Positions 1 to 10,058 of a stretch of DNA of 64,000 nt are shown piece after piece. Both the position numbers and the translations under genes were made by a program. Numbering within the stretch: the first letter of the stretch is position 1; every line of letters starts with the position of its first letter. The notes under the pieces are model-generated. The model had not been told where the DNA came from, did not search any database, and saw only the letters and a program-made list of their open reading frames with translations. Source of the DNA: Bin95 sp965220855 (GTDB lineage Bacteria; Pseudomonadota; Alphaproteobacteria; Bin95); contig CBDCQY010000001.1 in NCBI GenBank assembly GCA_965220855.1, forward strand, positions 2,356,001 to 2,420,000, in the 5' to 3' direction.

Positions 1-62
<62 letters not shown>

Positions 63-81
63 GACCCCCTTCAGCGCAGGA

Positions 82-966
82 TCACGGCCCCTCGGGCAGC
101 ACGCTTTCGAGCGCCCGCTCGAAGGCCGCCGGGCGCTCATACATGGCCCAGTGGCCGGCCTCCGGCACGAAGGCGATCCGCGCCTCCGGGCGAATGGCGC
201 GGATGGCCGCCGCGCGCTCGCGGAAGAACGGCCAGGCGGTCCAGTCCCACTCGCCCCAGATCGCCGCCAGCGGGGCCTCGACAAGCGGCAGCCGCCCGAC
301 CAGCGCCGGGGTGGCGCTCACCCAGCGGCTCTTGGTGACGGCGCGCATGGTGTTCACGATCTGCATATGGACCGCGAAGTCATCGACCTCGCGCGGGTCC
401 GCCAGCATCAGGATCTCCAGATTGCGCCGCGCCAGGCTCTTCAGCTCCGCCGGCGTCATGTCGCGCCGGAAGCGCTCCAGCGCCGGCCCGCGCGCCCGGC
501 GCAGCCCCATCGCGCCGACGCCCACCATGGTGAAGCTGTGCAGCAGGTCCGCCAGCAGCGGCGCGGCGTGGCCGCCGACGACCCCGCCGAAGGAAAAGCC
601 CACCAGGTCCACCCGCCGGTCCCGCTCCTCCAGCACATGGCGAAGGCCGTCGGCCACGATGCGCCCGATGCCGTCCATGTCGCGCCGGTCGGGCGGCGGG
701 TCCGATTCGCCGAGGCCCGGCGTGTCGGCGGCATAGACGCGCCAACGCCGCGCGAGGCTTCGCACATTGCGGATCCAGTGCCACCAGGAGCCGTAGCCGC
801 CATGCAGCAGCGCCAGCGGCGGCGCGCCCGGCTCTCCGAAGACATGCCAGACCATGCGGCCCTCGCCGCATGGCGCGGTCTTGACCGTCGCTTCCGCCTC
901 GACCGAGCGGATGAAGGCTTCGACGCGCGGCGGGGCCGTCCGCGCGCCGCGCGCCGCCAGGCTCAA
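82..966 (-). CDS. alpha/beta-fold hydrolase
   Basis: A probable serine hydrolase of the alpha/beta-hydrolase fold, about 294 aa, with no recognisable substrate. Visible family marks are the oxyanion stretch LLHGGYGSWWHW, the nucleophile elbow GFSFGG (Ser as nucleophile), and a C-terminal EAGHWAMYERP carrying the catalytic His. The N-terminus is uncertain. A TTG at 966 overlaps the stop of the upstream carboxypeptidase gene as TTGA, which suggests translational coupling. The first in-frame ATG, at 855, would still leave the complete hydrolase core (257 aa). It is the last gene of a two-gene minus-strand operon with the carboxypeptidase. Family assignment is firm; substrate is unknown. Confidence 0.8.
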   Translation of the reverse strand: MSLAARGARTAPPRVEAFIRSVEAEATVKTAPCGEGRMVWHVFGEPGAPPLALLHGGYGSWWHWIRNVRSLARRWRVYAADTPGLGESDPPPDRRDMDGIGRIVADGLRHVLEERDRRVDLVGFSFGGVVGGHAAPLLADLLHSFTMVGVGAMGLRRARGPALERFRRDMTPAELKSLARRNLEILMLADPREVDDFAVHMQIVNTMRAVTKSRWVSATPALVGRLPLVEAPLAAIWGEWDWTAWPFFRERAAAIRAIRPEARIAFVPEAGHWAMYERPAAFERALESVLPEGP

Positions 967-2465
967 GCCCGCGCCCGGCGGCCGGGGCGATGCAGCAGCA
1001 CCAGGCAGTCCTGCCGCTGGCGCTTCAGGTCCGCGCAGGCGCGCCGGGCGGCGGCCTTGTCGAAGCCCGCCAGGCGCGAGTGGTAGAGCAGGCGGCCGCG
1101 CTTGCTCCTCCGGGGCCACGCGCCGACATCGATACCCTCCGGCAAGGGCCGCAACAGCCGCGCCGCCGCCTGGGCCTGCCGGCGCGCCGCCTGTTTGTTG
1201 GCGTAGGCGCCGACCTGCACGGCGTAGTCGCCCGACGCGACGCGCGGCGCCGGCTTCGGCGGGGCGGCGATAGCCGGGGGCGCGGTCCGCCCCGCAACGG
1301 CGCGCGGCGATTTCGGCGGTTTCGCAGCGGGCCGCGAGGCGACGCGCGCCGACGGCGAGAGCTTCGGCACCGCCGCCATGGCCGGCAGCGGCGGGGCGCC
1401 ATGGCGCACGGTGAAGCAGTCCGTCCCGCGCCGCTTGAGCTGACGGCAGGCCGCGCCGGCCGCGCGCTGCCCGTAACCCACCAGCCGGGCGCGCCAGAGC
1501 GTGCCGCCCCGCCGGCGCGCCTTCGGCCAGGCGCCCCAGGCCCCGCCCGGCGGCAGGCCGACGACCCGCGCCGCTTGCTGCGCCAGCCGGCGCGCGGCGG
1601 GTTTGCTGCGCACCGCGCCCACCTGCACCGCCCATATGTTCGCGTCGCCCGGACGCACGGACGGCGCCGACCGGCGCGGCTTCAGCTTGGCGAAGATGCG
1701 ATTGGTGAGCGCGGCGACATGGCGGTCTCGGGAGCGCGCGCTCTTGCCGCCCATCACCACGGTGATCAGCCGCCGGCCCTTGCGCTTGGCCGAGAAGGCG
1801 AGGTTGAAGCCCGATTTGGAGATATAGCCGGTCTTGAGCCCGTCCGCGCCGCGATACCAGCTGAGCAGGCGGTTGTGCGAGCGGTAGGTCCGGCCGCGGA
1901 ACTTGAACTTGCCGAGCGAGAAATAGTGGTAGCGGTTCGGGAAATTCCGCATGAGCGCGCGGGCCAGCAGCGCCATGTCGCGCGCCGTGGTCCATTGCTG
2001 CGAGTGCCAGAGGCCGGAGGCGTTGCGGAACTGGGTGTGGCGCATCCCCAGCGCGCGCGCCTTGCGGGTCATCAGCCGGGCGAACTGCCGCTCGCTGCCG
2101 GAGATGTGATGGGCGACCGTGGTGGCGACGTCGTTGGCCGACTTGACCGCCAGCGCGCGAATCGCGTCGCGCACGCTGATGGTGGAGCCGCGCGCCAGAC
2201 CGAGGCGCGAGGGCGGCTGCAGGGTGGCCCGGCGCGGCACGCGCAGCCGCGTCGAGAGCTTGAGGACCCCGTTCCCGAGGCGCTCGAACATCAGATAGAG
2301 CGTCATCATCTTGGTGAGCGAGGCCGGATAGCGCCGGGACTTGGAGCGGTCCCCGTAGAGCACCTTGCCGGTGTCGCCATCGACCACCACCGCCGCATAG
2401 CGCGCCCCGGAGGCGGGGCTGGCGGCGACCAAGACCAGAAACAGCAGGCAGACAAGCGTTCGCAT
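963..2465 (-). CDS. D-alanyl-D-alanine carboxypeptidase with two SPOR domains
   Basis: A penicillin-binding peptidase of family S11 that trims the terminal D-Ala from peptidoglycan pentapeptides in the periplasm. Length is 500 aa. A signal peptide covers residues 1-20 (MRTLVCLLFL..., cleavage near ASG-AR). Catalytic motifs are in place: SLTK at 49-52 (acylated Ser49), SAN at 109-111 and KTG at 211-213. Two SPOR-type domains follow, roughly 277-352 and 414-492, each starting with an AVQVGA stretch and separated by a Pro/Ala-rich linker. SPOR domains bind denuded septal glycan, so a role at the division site is likely. No C-terminal amphipathic anchor of the DacA kind is seen. The start ATG is preceded by GAGGAGGG at good spacing. 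It is divergent from clpS. Confidence 0.92.
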   Translation of the reverse strand: MRTLVCLLFLVLVAASPASGARYAAVVVDGDTGKVLYGDRSKSRRYPASLTKMMTLYLMFERLGNGVLKLSTRLRVPRRATLQPPSRLGLARGSTISVRDAIRALAVKSANDVATTVAHHISGSERQFARLMTRKARALGMRHTQFRNASGLWHSQQWTTARDMALLARALMRNFPNRYHYFSLGKFKFRGRTYRSHNRLLSWYRGADGLKTGYISKSGFNLAFSAKRKGRRLITVVMGGKSARSRDRHVAALTNRIFAKLKPRRSAPSVRPGDANIWAVQVGAVRSKPAARRLAQQAARVVGLPPGGAWGAWPKARRRGGTLWRARLVGYGQRAAGAACRQLKRRGTDCFTVRHGAPPLPAMAAVPKLSPSARVASRPAAKPPKSPRAVAGRTAPPAIAAPPKPAPRVASGDYAVQVGAYANKQAARRQAQAAARLLRPLPEGIDVGAWPRRSKRGRLLYHSRLAGFDKAAARRACADLKRQRQDCLVLLHRPGRRARA

Positions 2466-2610
2466 CGACCCTCCTCTCGCCCTCATAACCCCAAAGCCGC
2501 CCGCCCGCAACGCCATTCGGCGCCCCTTCCGGCCTCGCGACTCTCTGTTCCTCCGGCGAGAATATGGTAGGCTGCGGGCCTCGGTCACCGGACCCGGGGA
2601 GTGCGGGCGA

Positions 2611-2937
2611 ATGAGCGACGAACGGCGCGGCGGCGACGGCAACCCGACGACCGGGCTGCTGGTCAGGACCAAGCCGAAGACGAAGAAGCCGTCGATGTAC
2701 AAGGTTATCATGCTCAATGACGACTACACGCCGATGGAATTCGTCGTGCACATTCTGGAAGCCTTCTTCCACAAGAGCCGGGAGGAGGCGACGAAGATCA
2801 TGCTGCTGGTCCATCAGCGGGGCATCGGCGTCTGCGGCGTCTATACCTATGAGGTCGCCGAGACCAAGGTGACGCAGGTGGTCGATTTCGCCCGGCGGCA
2901 CGAACACCCGCTGCAACTGACGCTGGAAAAGGAGTAG
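2611..2937 (+). CDS. clpS: ATP-dependent Clp protease adaptor ClpS
   Basis: The N-recognin that binds N-degron substrates and hands them to ClpA. The 108-aa protein has a disordered N-terminal tail (residues 1-27) and the conserved core: MLNDDYTPMEFV, which lines the binding pocket for N-terminal hydrophobic residues, then HQRGIGVCGVYTYEVAETK, which packs on the ClpA N-domain. The stop lies 7 bases before the clpA start, so the two are one transcription unit, as is usual in Proteobacteria. The AAGGAG at the end of clpS also serves as ribosome binding site for clpA. Confidence 0.97.
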   Translation: MSDERRGGDGNPTTGLLVRTKPKTKKPSMYKVIMLNDDYTPMEFVVHILEAFFHKSREEATKIMLLVHQRGIGVCGVYTYEVAETKVTQVVDFARRHEHPLQLTLEKE

Positions 2938-2944
2938 GCGGGCG

Positions 2945-5257
<2,313 letters not shown>

Positions 5258-5261
5258 CGGG

Positions 5262-5284
5262 AGCCGCCCCCGCCGCGCGCGGCT
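5262..5284. terminator. possible weak bidirectional hairpin between convergent genes
   Basis: Between the clpA stop and the stop of the convergent oxidoreductase gene, AGCCGC (5262-5267) can pair with GCGGCT (5279-5284) around an 11-base GC-rich loop. There is no T-tract, so intrinsic termination is uncertain. Confidence 0.25.
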
Positions 5285-6439
5285 TCAGTGCCCGAAGGCG
5301 GGCATGACGTCGCTGGCGAGTCGGTCGAACTGCTCCAGCATCTGGCTTGTGGGCGTCGCCATGCTGGTGGAGAGGTTGATGTGCTCCATGCCGGGGTAGC
5401 TGGCCTCGAGCTGCTTCAGCCGCTCGACCAGCTGCTCCGCCGTGCCGGCGAACCAGGCGCCCAGCTCCAGGAAATGCTCCAGGCGCGGCACGCCCTGCTC
5501 ATACCACTCGCCCCGCTGCGCCGCCGCCGCCACGCCCTCCGGCGAGATGCCGGGCACGAAGCCGAGCGGCGCGAAAATCTTCACATGCTCCTCATAGAGC
5601 GGCGTCAGCTCGCGAATCGCCTGCTCGCGGCTGTCGGCGAGATAGAAGAAGATGCCGATGGTCAGGTTCTCGCCGAGCTGGAGGTCGAGGCCGGCGCGCG
5701 CCGCCGCGTCGCGGTAGCCCTGGATCGGCCCTTCCGCCATGGTCGCCGCGCCGCCGCCGACCGCGCCCTTGATGCCGTGGCGCACCATGAAGTCCAGCCC
5801 GCGCGGATTGGCGCTCACCACCGGCTGCCAGCATTCCACCGGCAGGTTGACCGGGCGCGGCACCAGGGTGATTTCCTCCAGATCGTAGCCGCGATAGGGC
5901 ACGCGCGGCGGCAGGGTGTAGTGCCGCCCCTCATGGCGGAAGCTCTCCTCGTTGAACGCCTTGAACATGATCTCGACCTGCTCTTCGAACAGCTCGCGAT
6001 TGGCCGCCTGGTCCTGCATCGGCGCGCCGAAGGTCTCGACCTCGCGGGTGTGATAGCCGCGCCCGACGCCGAACACGGTGCGCCCGCGCGTCAGGATGTC
6101 GGCGGTGGCGAAGTCCTCGGCGAGCCGGAGCGGATGCCACATGGGCGCGATGTTGAAGCCGCAGCCGATGCGGAGCCTCTCGGTGATGTGCGCCAGATGC
6201 ACTGCGCTCATCAGGATGTTCGGCAGGCACTCATAGCCCTCGTGCTGGAAATGATGTTCGGCCAGCCAGAGCGTGTCGAAACCGATCTCGTCCAGCTTCC
6301 TCGCCACCGCGTCGGTCTTGGCATAGACGCCCGCAAGCTCCTCGTTGGTGTAGCGCCGCTCGTTGGCGGGCGTGGCGTGGCGGCCCCGGTCGGGCAGGTC
6401 GATATGGCCCGGATAGACGGTGGTGAACTTGCGGATCAT
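5285..6439 (-). CDS. LLM-class flavin-dependent oxidoreductase
   Basis: A luciferase-like monooxygenase-family protein (384 aa) expected to use FMNH2, supplied by a separate reductase, to oxidise an organic substrate. The N-terminal FDTLWLAEHHF, then ILMSAVHLAHITERLRIGCG and FGVGRGYHTREVETFG are classic for the TIM-barrel family (flavin and phosphate binding). The substrate cannot be read from the sequence. It stands alone between clpA and tRNA-Ser. A second, only distantly similar member lies at 22254-23561. The start is the ATG at 6439. Confidence 0.85.
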   Translation of the reverse strand: MIRKFTTVYPGHIDLPDRGRHATPANERRYTNEELAGVYAKTDAVARKLDEIGFDTLWLAEHHFQHEGYECLPNILMSAVHLAHITERLRIGCGFNIAPMWHPLRLAEDFATADILTRGRTVFGVGRGYHTREVETFGAPMQDQAANRELFEEQVEIMFKAFNEESFRHEGRHYTLPPRVPYRGYDLEEITLVPRPVNLPVECWQPVVSANPRGLDFMVRHGIKGAVGGGAATMAEGPIQGYRDAAARAGLDLQLGENLTIGIFFYLADSREQAIRELTPLYEEHVKIFAPLGFVPGISPEGVAAAAQRGEWYEQGVPRLEHFLELGAWFAGTAEQLVERLKQLEASYPGMEHINLSTSMATPTSQMLEQFDRLASDVMPAFGH

Positions 6440-6481
6440 GCGGGAATTCCTTCACGGGAGGCGCCGGGAGCGGAGCGGATA

Positions 6482-6573
6482 TGGCGGACAGGGAGGGATT
6501 CGAACCCTCGGTACGCCTGTTGACGTACGACGGATTAGCAATCCGCTGGTTTAAGCCACTCACCCACCTGTCC
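6482..6573 (-). tRNA. tRNA-Ser (GCT)
   Basis: A complete type II tRNA, 92 nt including an encoded CCA. The acceptor GGACAGG pairs with CCTGTCC, the discriminator is G, and the anticodon loop TGCTAAT gives anticodon GCT (reads AGC/AGU). The long variable arm GTACG...CGTAC and the TTCGAAT T loop are typical of tRNA-Ser. Confidence 0.97.
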
Positions 6574-6588
6574 CGAAGCCGGGCGAGA

Positions 6589-6616
6589 CGTATAGAACCC
6601 GCCCCGCCCGCGTCAA
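6589..6616 (-). promoter_or_regulatory. sigma-70-type promoter of tRNA-Ser
   Basis: Reading the minus strand, TTGACG (6616-6611) and TATACG (6594-6589) are separated by 16 bases. The -10 box ends 15 bases before the 5' end of the tRNA. Match and position are both good for a stable-RNA promoter. Confidence 0.6.
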
Positions 6617-6653
6617 TGGATCATGCGTTATATGGGCCGGATATGGGCCGGCG

Positions 6654-7430
6654 TTAGCGGCCGCGAAACACCGGCGCGCGCTTTTCCATGAAGGCCGCGC
6701 GGCCCTCGCGATAGTCATCGCTGTTCGAAGCCTGGGTCTGCAGGGCGCCGTAGGCGGCGGCGGTCTCGACCATGCGCCCGGAGCCGACGGCGTTCAGCCC
6801 GAGCTTGGACCCCCGGATCGAGAGCGGCGCATTGCCGGCCATGCTCTCGGCGAACTCCAGCGACGCCTCGACCGGATCGCCGGCGACCAGCATGTCCACC
6901 AGTCCCATCGCCTCCGCCTGTTCGGCGGTGAAGCGCCTGGCCGTGAACATGATCTTCTTGGCGTTGGTGACGCCGACGATATTGGCCAGCTTCTGCAACC
7001 CGTCCATGCCATAGACGATCGAGAGCCGGGCCGCCGGAATGCCGAACTGCCCGGTCCTGTCCGACACGCGGAAATCGGCGCACACGATCAGCCCGCAGCC
7101 GCCGCCCACCGCATAGCCCCGGATGGCGGCGATCACCGGCTTCGACAGCTCCGCGATGGCGTGCTCTGCCTCCAGCACCGCGCGACCGTAGTCCGCCGCC
7201 TGGGCCGCATCGCGGCGCACCTCGGCGAATTCGGAGATATCCGCCCCGGTGCAGAAATTGCCGCCCGCGCCGGTCAGCACCACGGCGCGCGCCTCATCGT
7301 CGCCGTCCAGCTCCCGGAACAGCCGGCCGAGCTCCAGCCACATGGCCTTGGTGCAGCAGTTCTTCTTCTCCGGCCGGTCGATGGTCACCACCGCCACCCG
7401 GTTCCGCATTTCGAGCCTGATCTCGTCCAT
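6654..7430 (-). CDS. enoyl-CoA hydratase/isomerase family protein (crotonase fold)
   Basis: A crotonase-superfamily protein of 258 aa. The fold marks are clear: the CoA-binding and oxyanion region GNFCTGADISEF and the GYAVGGGCGL segment with its second oxyanion Gly. However, the two acidic positions used by true hydratases are changed: GGGCGL has Gly where GGGCEL carries Glu, and FGIPAARL has Ala where FGxPE carries the second Glu. It is therefore unlikely to be an ordinary enoyl-CoA hydratase; an isomerase, hydrolase or decarboxylase-like member is more plausible. It is divergent from the CoA-transferase at 7544, which also points to CoA-ester metabolism. Confidence 0.85.
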   Translation of the reverse strand: MDEIRLEMRNRVAVVTIDRPEKKNCCTKAMWLELGRLFRELDGDDEARAVVLTGAGGNFCTGADISEFAEVRRDAAQAADYGRAVLEAEHAIAELSKPVIAAIRGYAVGGGCGLIVCADFRVSDRTGQFGIPAARLSIVYGMDGLQKLANIVGVTNAKKIMFTARRFTAEQAEAMGLVDMLVAGDPVEASLEFAESMAGNAPLSIRGSKLGLNAVGSGRMVETAAAYGALQTQASNSDDYREGRAAFMEKRAPVFRGR

Positions 7431-7543
7431 CGCCGCGCTTCCCTCGTCTCGCCGCCGCCCTTATGCCGCGTCGGGGCGGAGCTTGCCAAGAGGCCGCAGC
7501 CGGCGAGAATGGCCCCAACAGACAGCCGAAGGAGAGAACAGCC

Positions 7544-8713
7544 ATGGCCGGAGCGCTGGACGGACTGCGCGTGATCGACTTCACCACCAATCTCTCGGGA
7601 CCCTATTGCGCCATGCTGCTGGCCGACCAGGGCGCGGACGTCATCAAGGTCGAGCGGCCCGAAGGCGAGGCGATGCGCCAGACGCCGCCTTTCGTCAACG
7701 GCGAGAGCGCGCCCTTCATGCTCTGGAACCGCAACAAGCGCGCCGTCGCGCTGGACCTGAAGAGCGAGGACGGCTTCCGCGCCGCCCGGGAGCTTTGCAT
7801 CGGCGCGGATGTGGTTGTGGAGAACTTCCGGCCGGGCGTCATGGCCCGGCTCGGGCTCGGCTATGAGGCGCTGGCGGCGGAGAACCCGGCCCTGGTGATG
7901 ACCTCGATCTCCGGCTTCGGGCAGACCGGCCCCTACAGCGCGCGCGGCGGTTTCGACCTCATCACCCAGGCCATGTCGGGCCTGGCCGCCACCAACGGCC
8001 CGGAAGACGGCCCGCCTTTCCGGCTGCCGATCGCCATCTCGGATGTGGGCGCGGGCATGTTCGGCGCCTACGCCACCATGGTGGCGCTGCACGGCCGCGC
8101 GCAAACCGGCAAGGGCCAGCATGTCGATGTGTCGCTCTATGAGAGCGCCATGTCGTTCTGCGTCTATGAGGCGGCGGGCTATTTCGCCACCGGCGAGACG
8201 CCGGAGCGCATCGGCCAGCGCCATCGCGGCAGTTCGCCCTATCAGATCCTGAAGGCGAAGGACGGCTATCTCGCCGTCGGCGGCGCGCAGCAGAATCTCT
8301 GGCATCGCATTTGCGGCGTGCTGGGGCGCCCGGACCTGCCGGAGGACCCGCGCTTCCGCACCCGCGCCGACCGGGTGGCCAATAACGACGCGCTGGTGGA
8401 CATCATCCAGGGCGTGATGGAGACGCGCGGGCGCGACGAGTGGCTGGCCGAGCTGGAGGCCGTCGGCGTGCCGGCGGGGCCGGTGATGGACCATGGCGAG
8501 GTGTTCACCGACCCGCACACGCTCGCTCGCGACATGGTGGTCGATGTCGATCACCCGGCGGCGGGCAAGACGCGCACCATCGGCACGCCGGTGAAGCTCC
8601 GGGCGACGCCGGGCGGCGTCACCCGGCCGGCCCCGCTGCTCGGCCAGCATAATGAGGAGGTGCTGGCGGAACTCGCCGGCCGCCGCCCGCCGGTCGCCGC
8701 CGAAGACGACTGA
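7544..8713 (+). CDS. CoA-transferase family III (CaiB/BaiF)
   Basis: Moves CoA between an acyl-CoA donor and a carboxylic acid through acyl-aspartyl intermediates. It is 389 aa, typical of the family. The N-terminal VIDFTTNLSGPYCAMLLADQ and VIKVERPEG are family hallmarks, and Asp167 in the AISDVGAGM segment is the expected catalytic aspartate. The start is the ATG at 7544, behind AAGGAGAG. An upstream extension is open but lacks a binding site and family similarity. Acid and donor are unknown. It is divergent from the crotonase gene. Confidence 0.9.
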   Translation: MAGALDGLRVIDFTTNLSGPYCAMLLADQGADVIKVERPEGEAMRQTPPFVNGESAPFMLWNRNKRAVALDLKSEDGFRAARELCIGADVVVENFRPGVMARLGLGYEALAAENPALVMTSISGFGQTGPYSARGGFDLITQAMSGLAATNGPEDGPPFRLPIAISDVGAGMFGAYATMVALHGRAQTGKGQHVDVSLYESAMSFCVYEAAGYFATGETPERIGQRHRGSSPYQILKAKDGYLAVGGAQQNLWHRICGVLGRPDLPEDPRFRTRADRVANNDALVDIIQGVMETRGRDEWLAELEAVGVPAGPVMDHGEVFTDPHTLARDMVVDVDHPAAGKTRTIGTPVKLRATPGGVTRPAPLLGQHNEEVLAELAGRRPPVAAEDD

Positions 8714-8719
8714 GGATGC

Positions 8720-8748
8720 TCGACAGGCGCCGGTTGAGGCGCTAGGGT
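8720..8748 (+). promoter_or_regulatory. probable promoter of tRNA-Lys(CTT)
   Basis: TCGACA (8720-8725) and TAGGGT (8743-8748) are 17 bases apart and end 17 bases before the tRNA. The -35 box matches 5/6 of consensus and the -10 box 3/6. Confidence 0.4.
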
Positions 8749-8765
8749 CCGCAGCCTGTCCGGTG

Positions 8766-8841
<76 letters not shown>

Positions 8842-8879
8842 CCTGACAGGCGGGATGGCGGCGCATTCGGGAGGCGATC

Positions 8880-10046
8880 ATGGCGCTCAGGGACAAACTC
8901 GACAGCCTGTTGCAGGACGCCGTTTCCAGGGGCGTGGTCCCCGGCGTGACCGCAGCCGTGAGCGACGCCGACGGCCTCGTCTATGAGGGCGGCTTCGGCG
9001 AGCGCGAGGCCGGCTCCGGCGTGGCGATGACCGCCGACACCATCGGCTGGATCGCCTCGATGACCAAGGCGATCACCGGGGCGGCCGCCATGCAGCTCGT
9101 CGAGCAGGGCAAGCTAAGCCTGGACGGGCCGGCGGGCGATGTCATCGCGCATCTGGGCCAGGTGCAGGTGCTGGAGGGCTTCGACGCCGGCGGCGCGCCC
9201 ATTACGCGCGCGCCGAAGCGTCCGGTCACCCTGCGCCATCTGCTGACGCACACCTCCGGCTATGTCTATGAGATCTGGAACTCCGACATCGTCGCCTATC
9301 AGGAGAAGATGGGCGTGCCGATGATCACCACCTGCGAGAACGCCGCGCTGACGACGCCGCTGGTGTTCGATCCGGGCGAGCGCTGGGACTATGGCATCGG
9401 CATCGACTGGGCCGGCCGGATGGTCGAGGAGGCGACCGGCCAGAGGCTCGGCCAGTATCTGAAGGCCAATATCCTCGACCCGCTCGGCATGTCCGACACG
9501 GCCTTCAAGGTCACGCCCGCCATGCAGGAGCGGCTCGCGAGCGTGCATGTGCGCGGCGAGGACGGCGCCTGGACGAAGATGGAGTTCATGGTGGAGCAGG
9601 ACCCGGAGTTCGAGATGGGCGGCGGCGGCCTCTATTCCACCGTCGCGGACTATCTCAAATTCCTGCGCATGATCCTGAACAAGGGCAGCGGCAACGGCAA
9701 TCGGGTGCTGAAGCCCGAGACCGTGGAGACCATGATCGCCAACAATATCGGCGACAACCGGGTGGTGAAGCTCTCCACCGTGATGCCGCCCTTCTCCAAC
9801 GACGCCGAGTTCTTCCCCGGCGTGGAGAAGAGCTGGGGGCTGACCTTCATGATCAACGAGCAGCAGGCGCCGACCGGGCGCAGCGCCGGCAGCGTCGCCT
9901 GGGCCGGCCTCGCCAACTCCTACTACTGGGCCGATCCGGTCAAAGGCGTCGCCGGCGCCTATATCACCCAGCTGCTGCCCTTCGCCGACGAGGCCTCGCT
10001 GCCGCTCTATCTCGACTTCGAGACGGCGGTCTATCGCAACCTCTGA
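8880..10046 (+). CDS. serine hydrolase, class C beta-lactamase / esterase family
   Basis: A cytoplasmic-looking protein (388 aa, no signal peptide) of the beta-lactamase-like family that includes family VIII esterases and transesterases. The nucleophile motif is SMTK, with Ser60 and Lys63. Tyr171 in WDYGIGIDW fits the second motif (YxN-like). The GGGGLYSTVADYLKFLRM stretch is diagnostic of this fold. Without a signal peptide, a role as ester or lactone hydrolase of metabolism is more likely than antibiotic resistance. The start ATG is at 8880. It is convergent with the ligase at 10059, with a 12-base gap. Confidence 0.88.
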   Translation: MALRDKLDSLLQDAVSRGVVPGVTAAVSDADGLVYEGGFGEREAGSGVAMTADTIGWIASMTKAITGAAAMQLVEQGKLSLDGPAGDVIAHLGQVQVLEGFDAGGAPITRAPKRPVTLRHLLTHTSGYVYEIWNSDIVAYQEKMGVPMITTCENAALTTPLVFDPGERWDYGIGIDWAGRMVEEATGQRLGQYLKANILDPLGMSDTAFKVTPAMQERLASVHVRGEDGAWTKMEFMVEQDPEFEMGGGGLYSTVADYLKFLRMILNKGSGNGNRVLKPETVETMIANNIGDNRVVKLSTVMPPFSNDAEFFPGVEKSWGLTFMINEQQAPTGRSAGSVAWAGLANSYYWADPVKGVAGAYITQLLPFADEASLPLYLDFETAVYRNL

Positions 10047-10058
10047 CGACCCTCGCCG

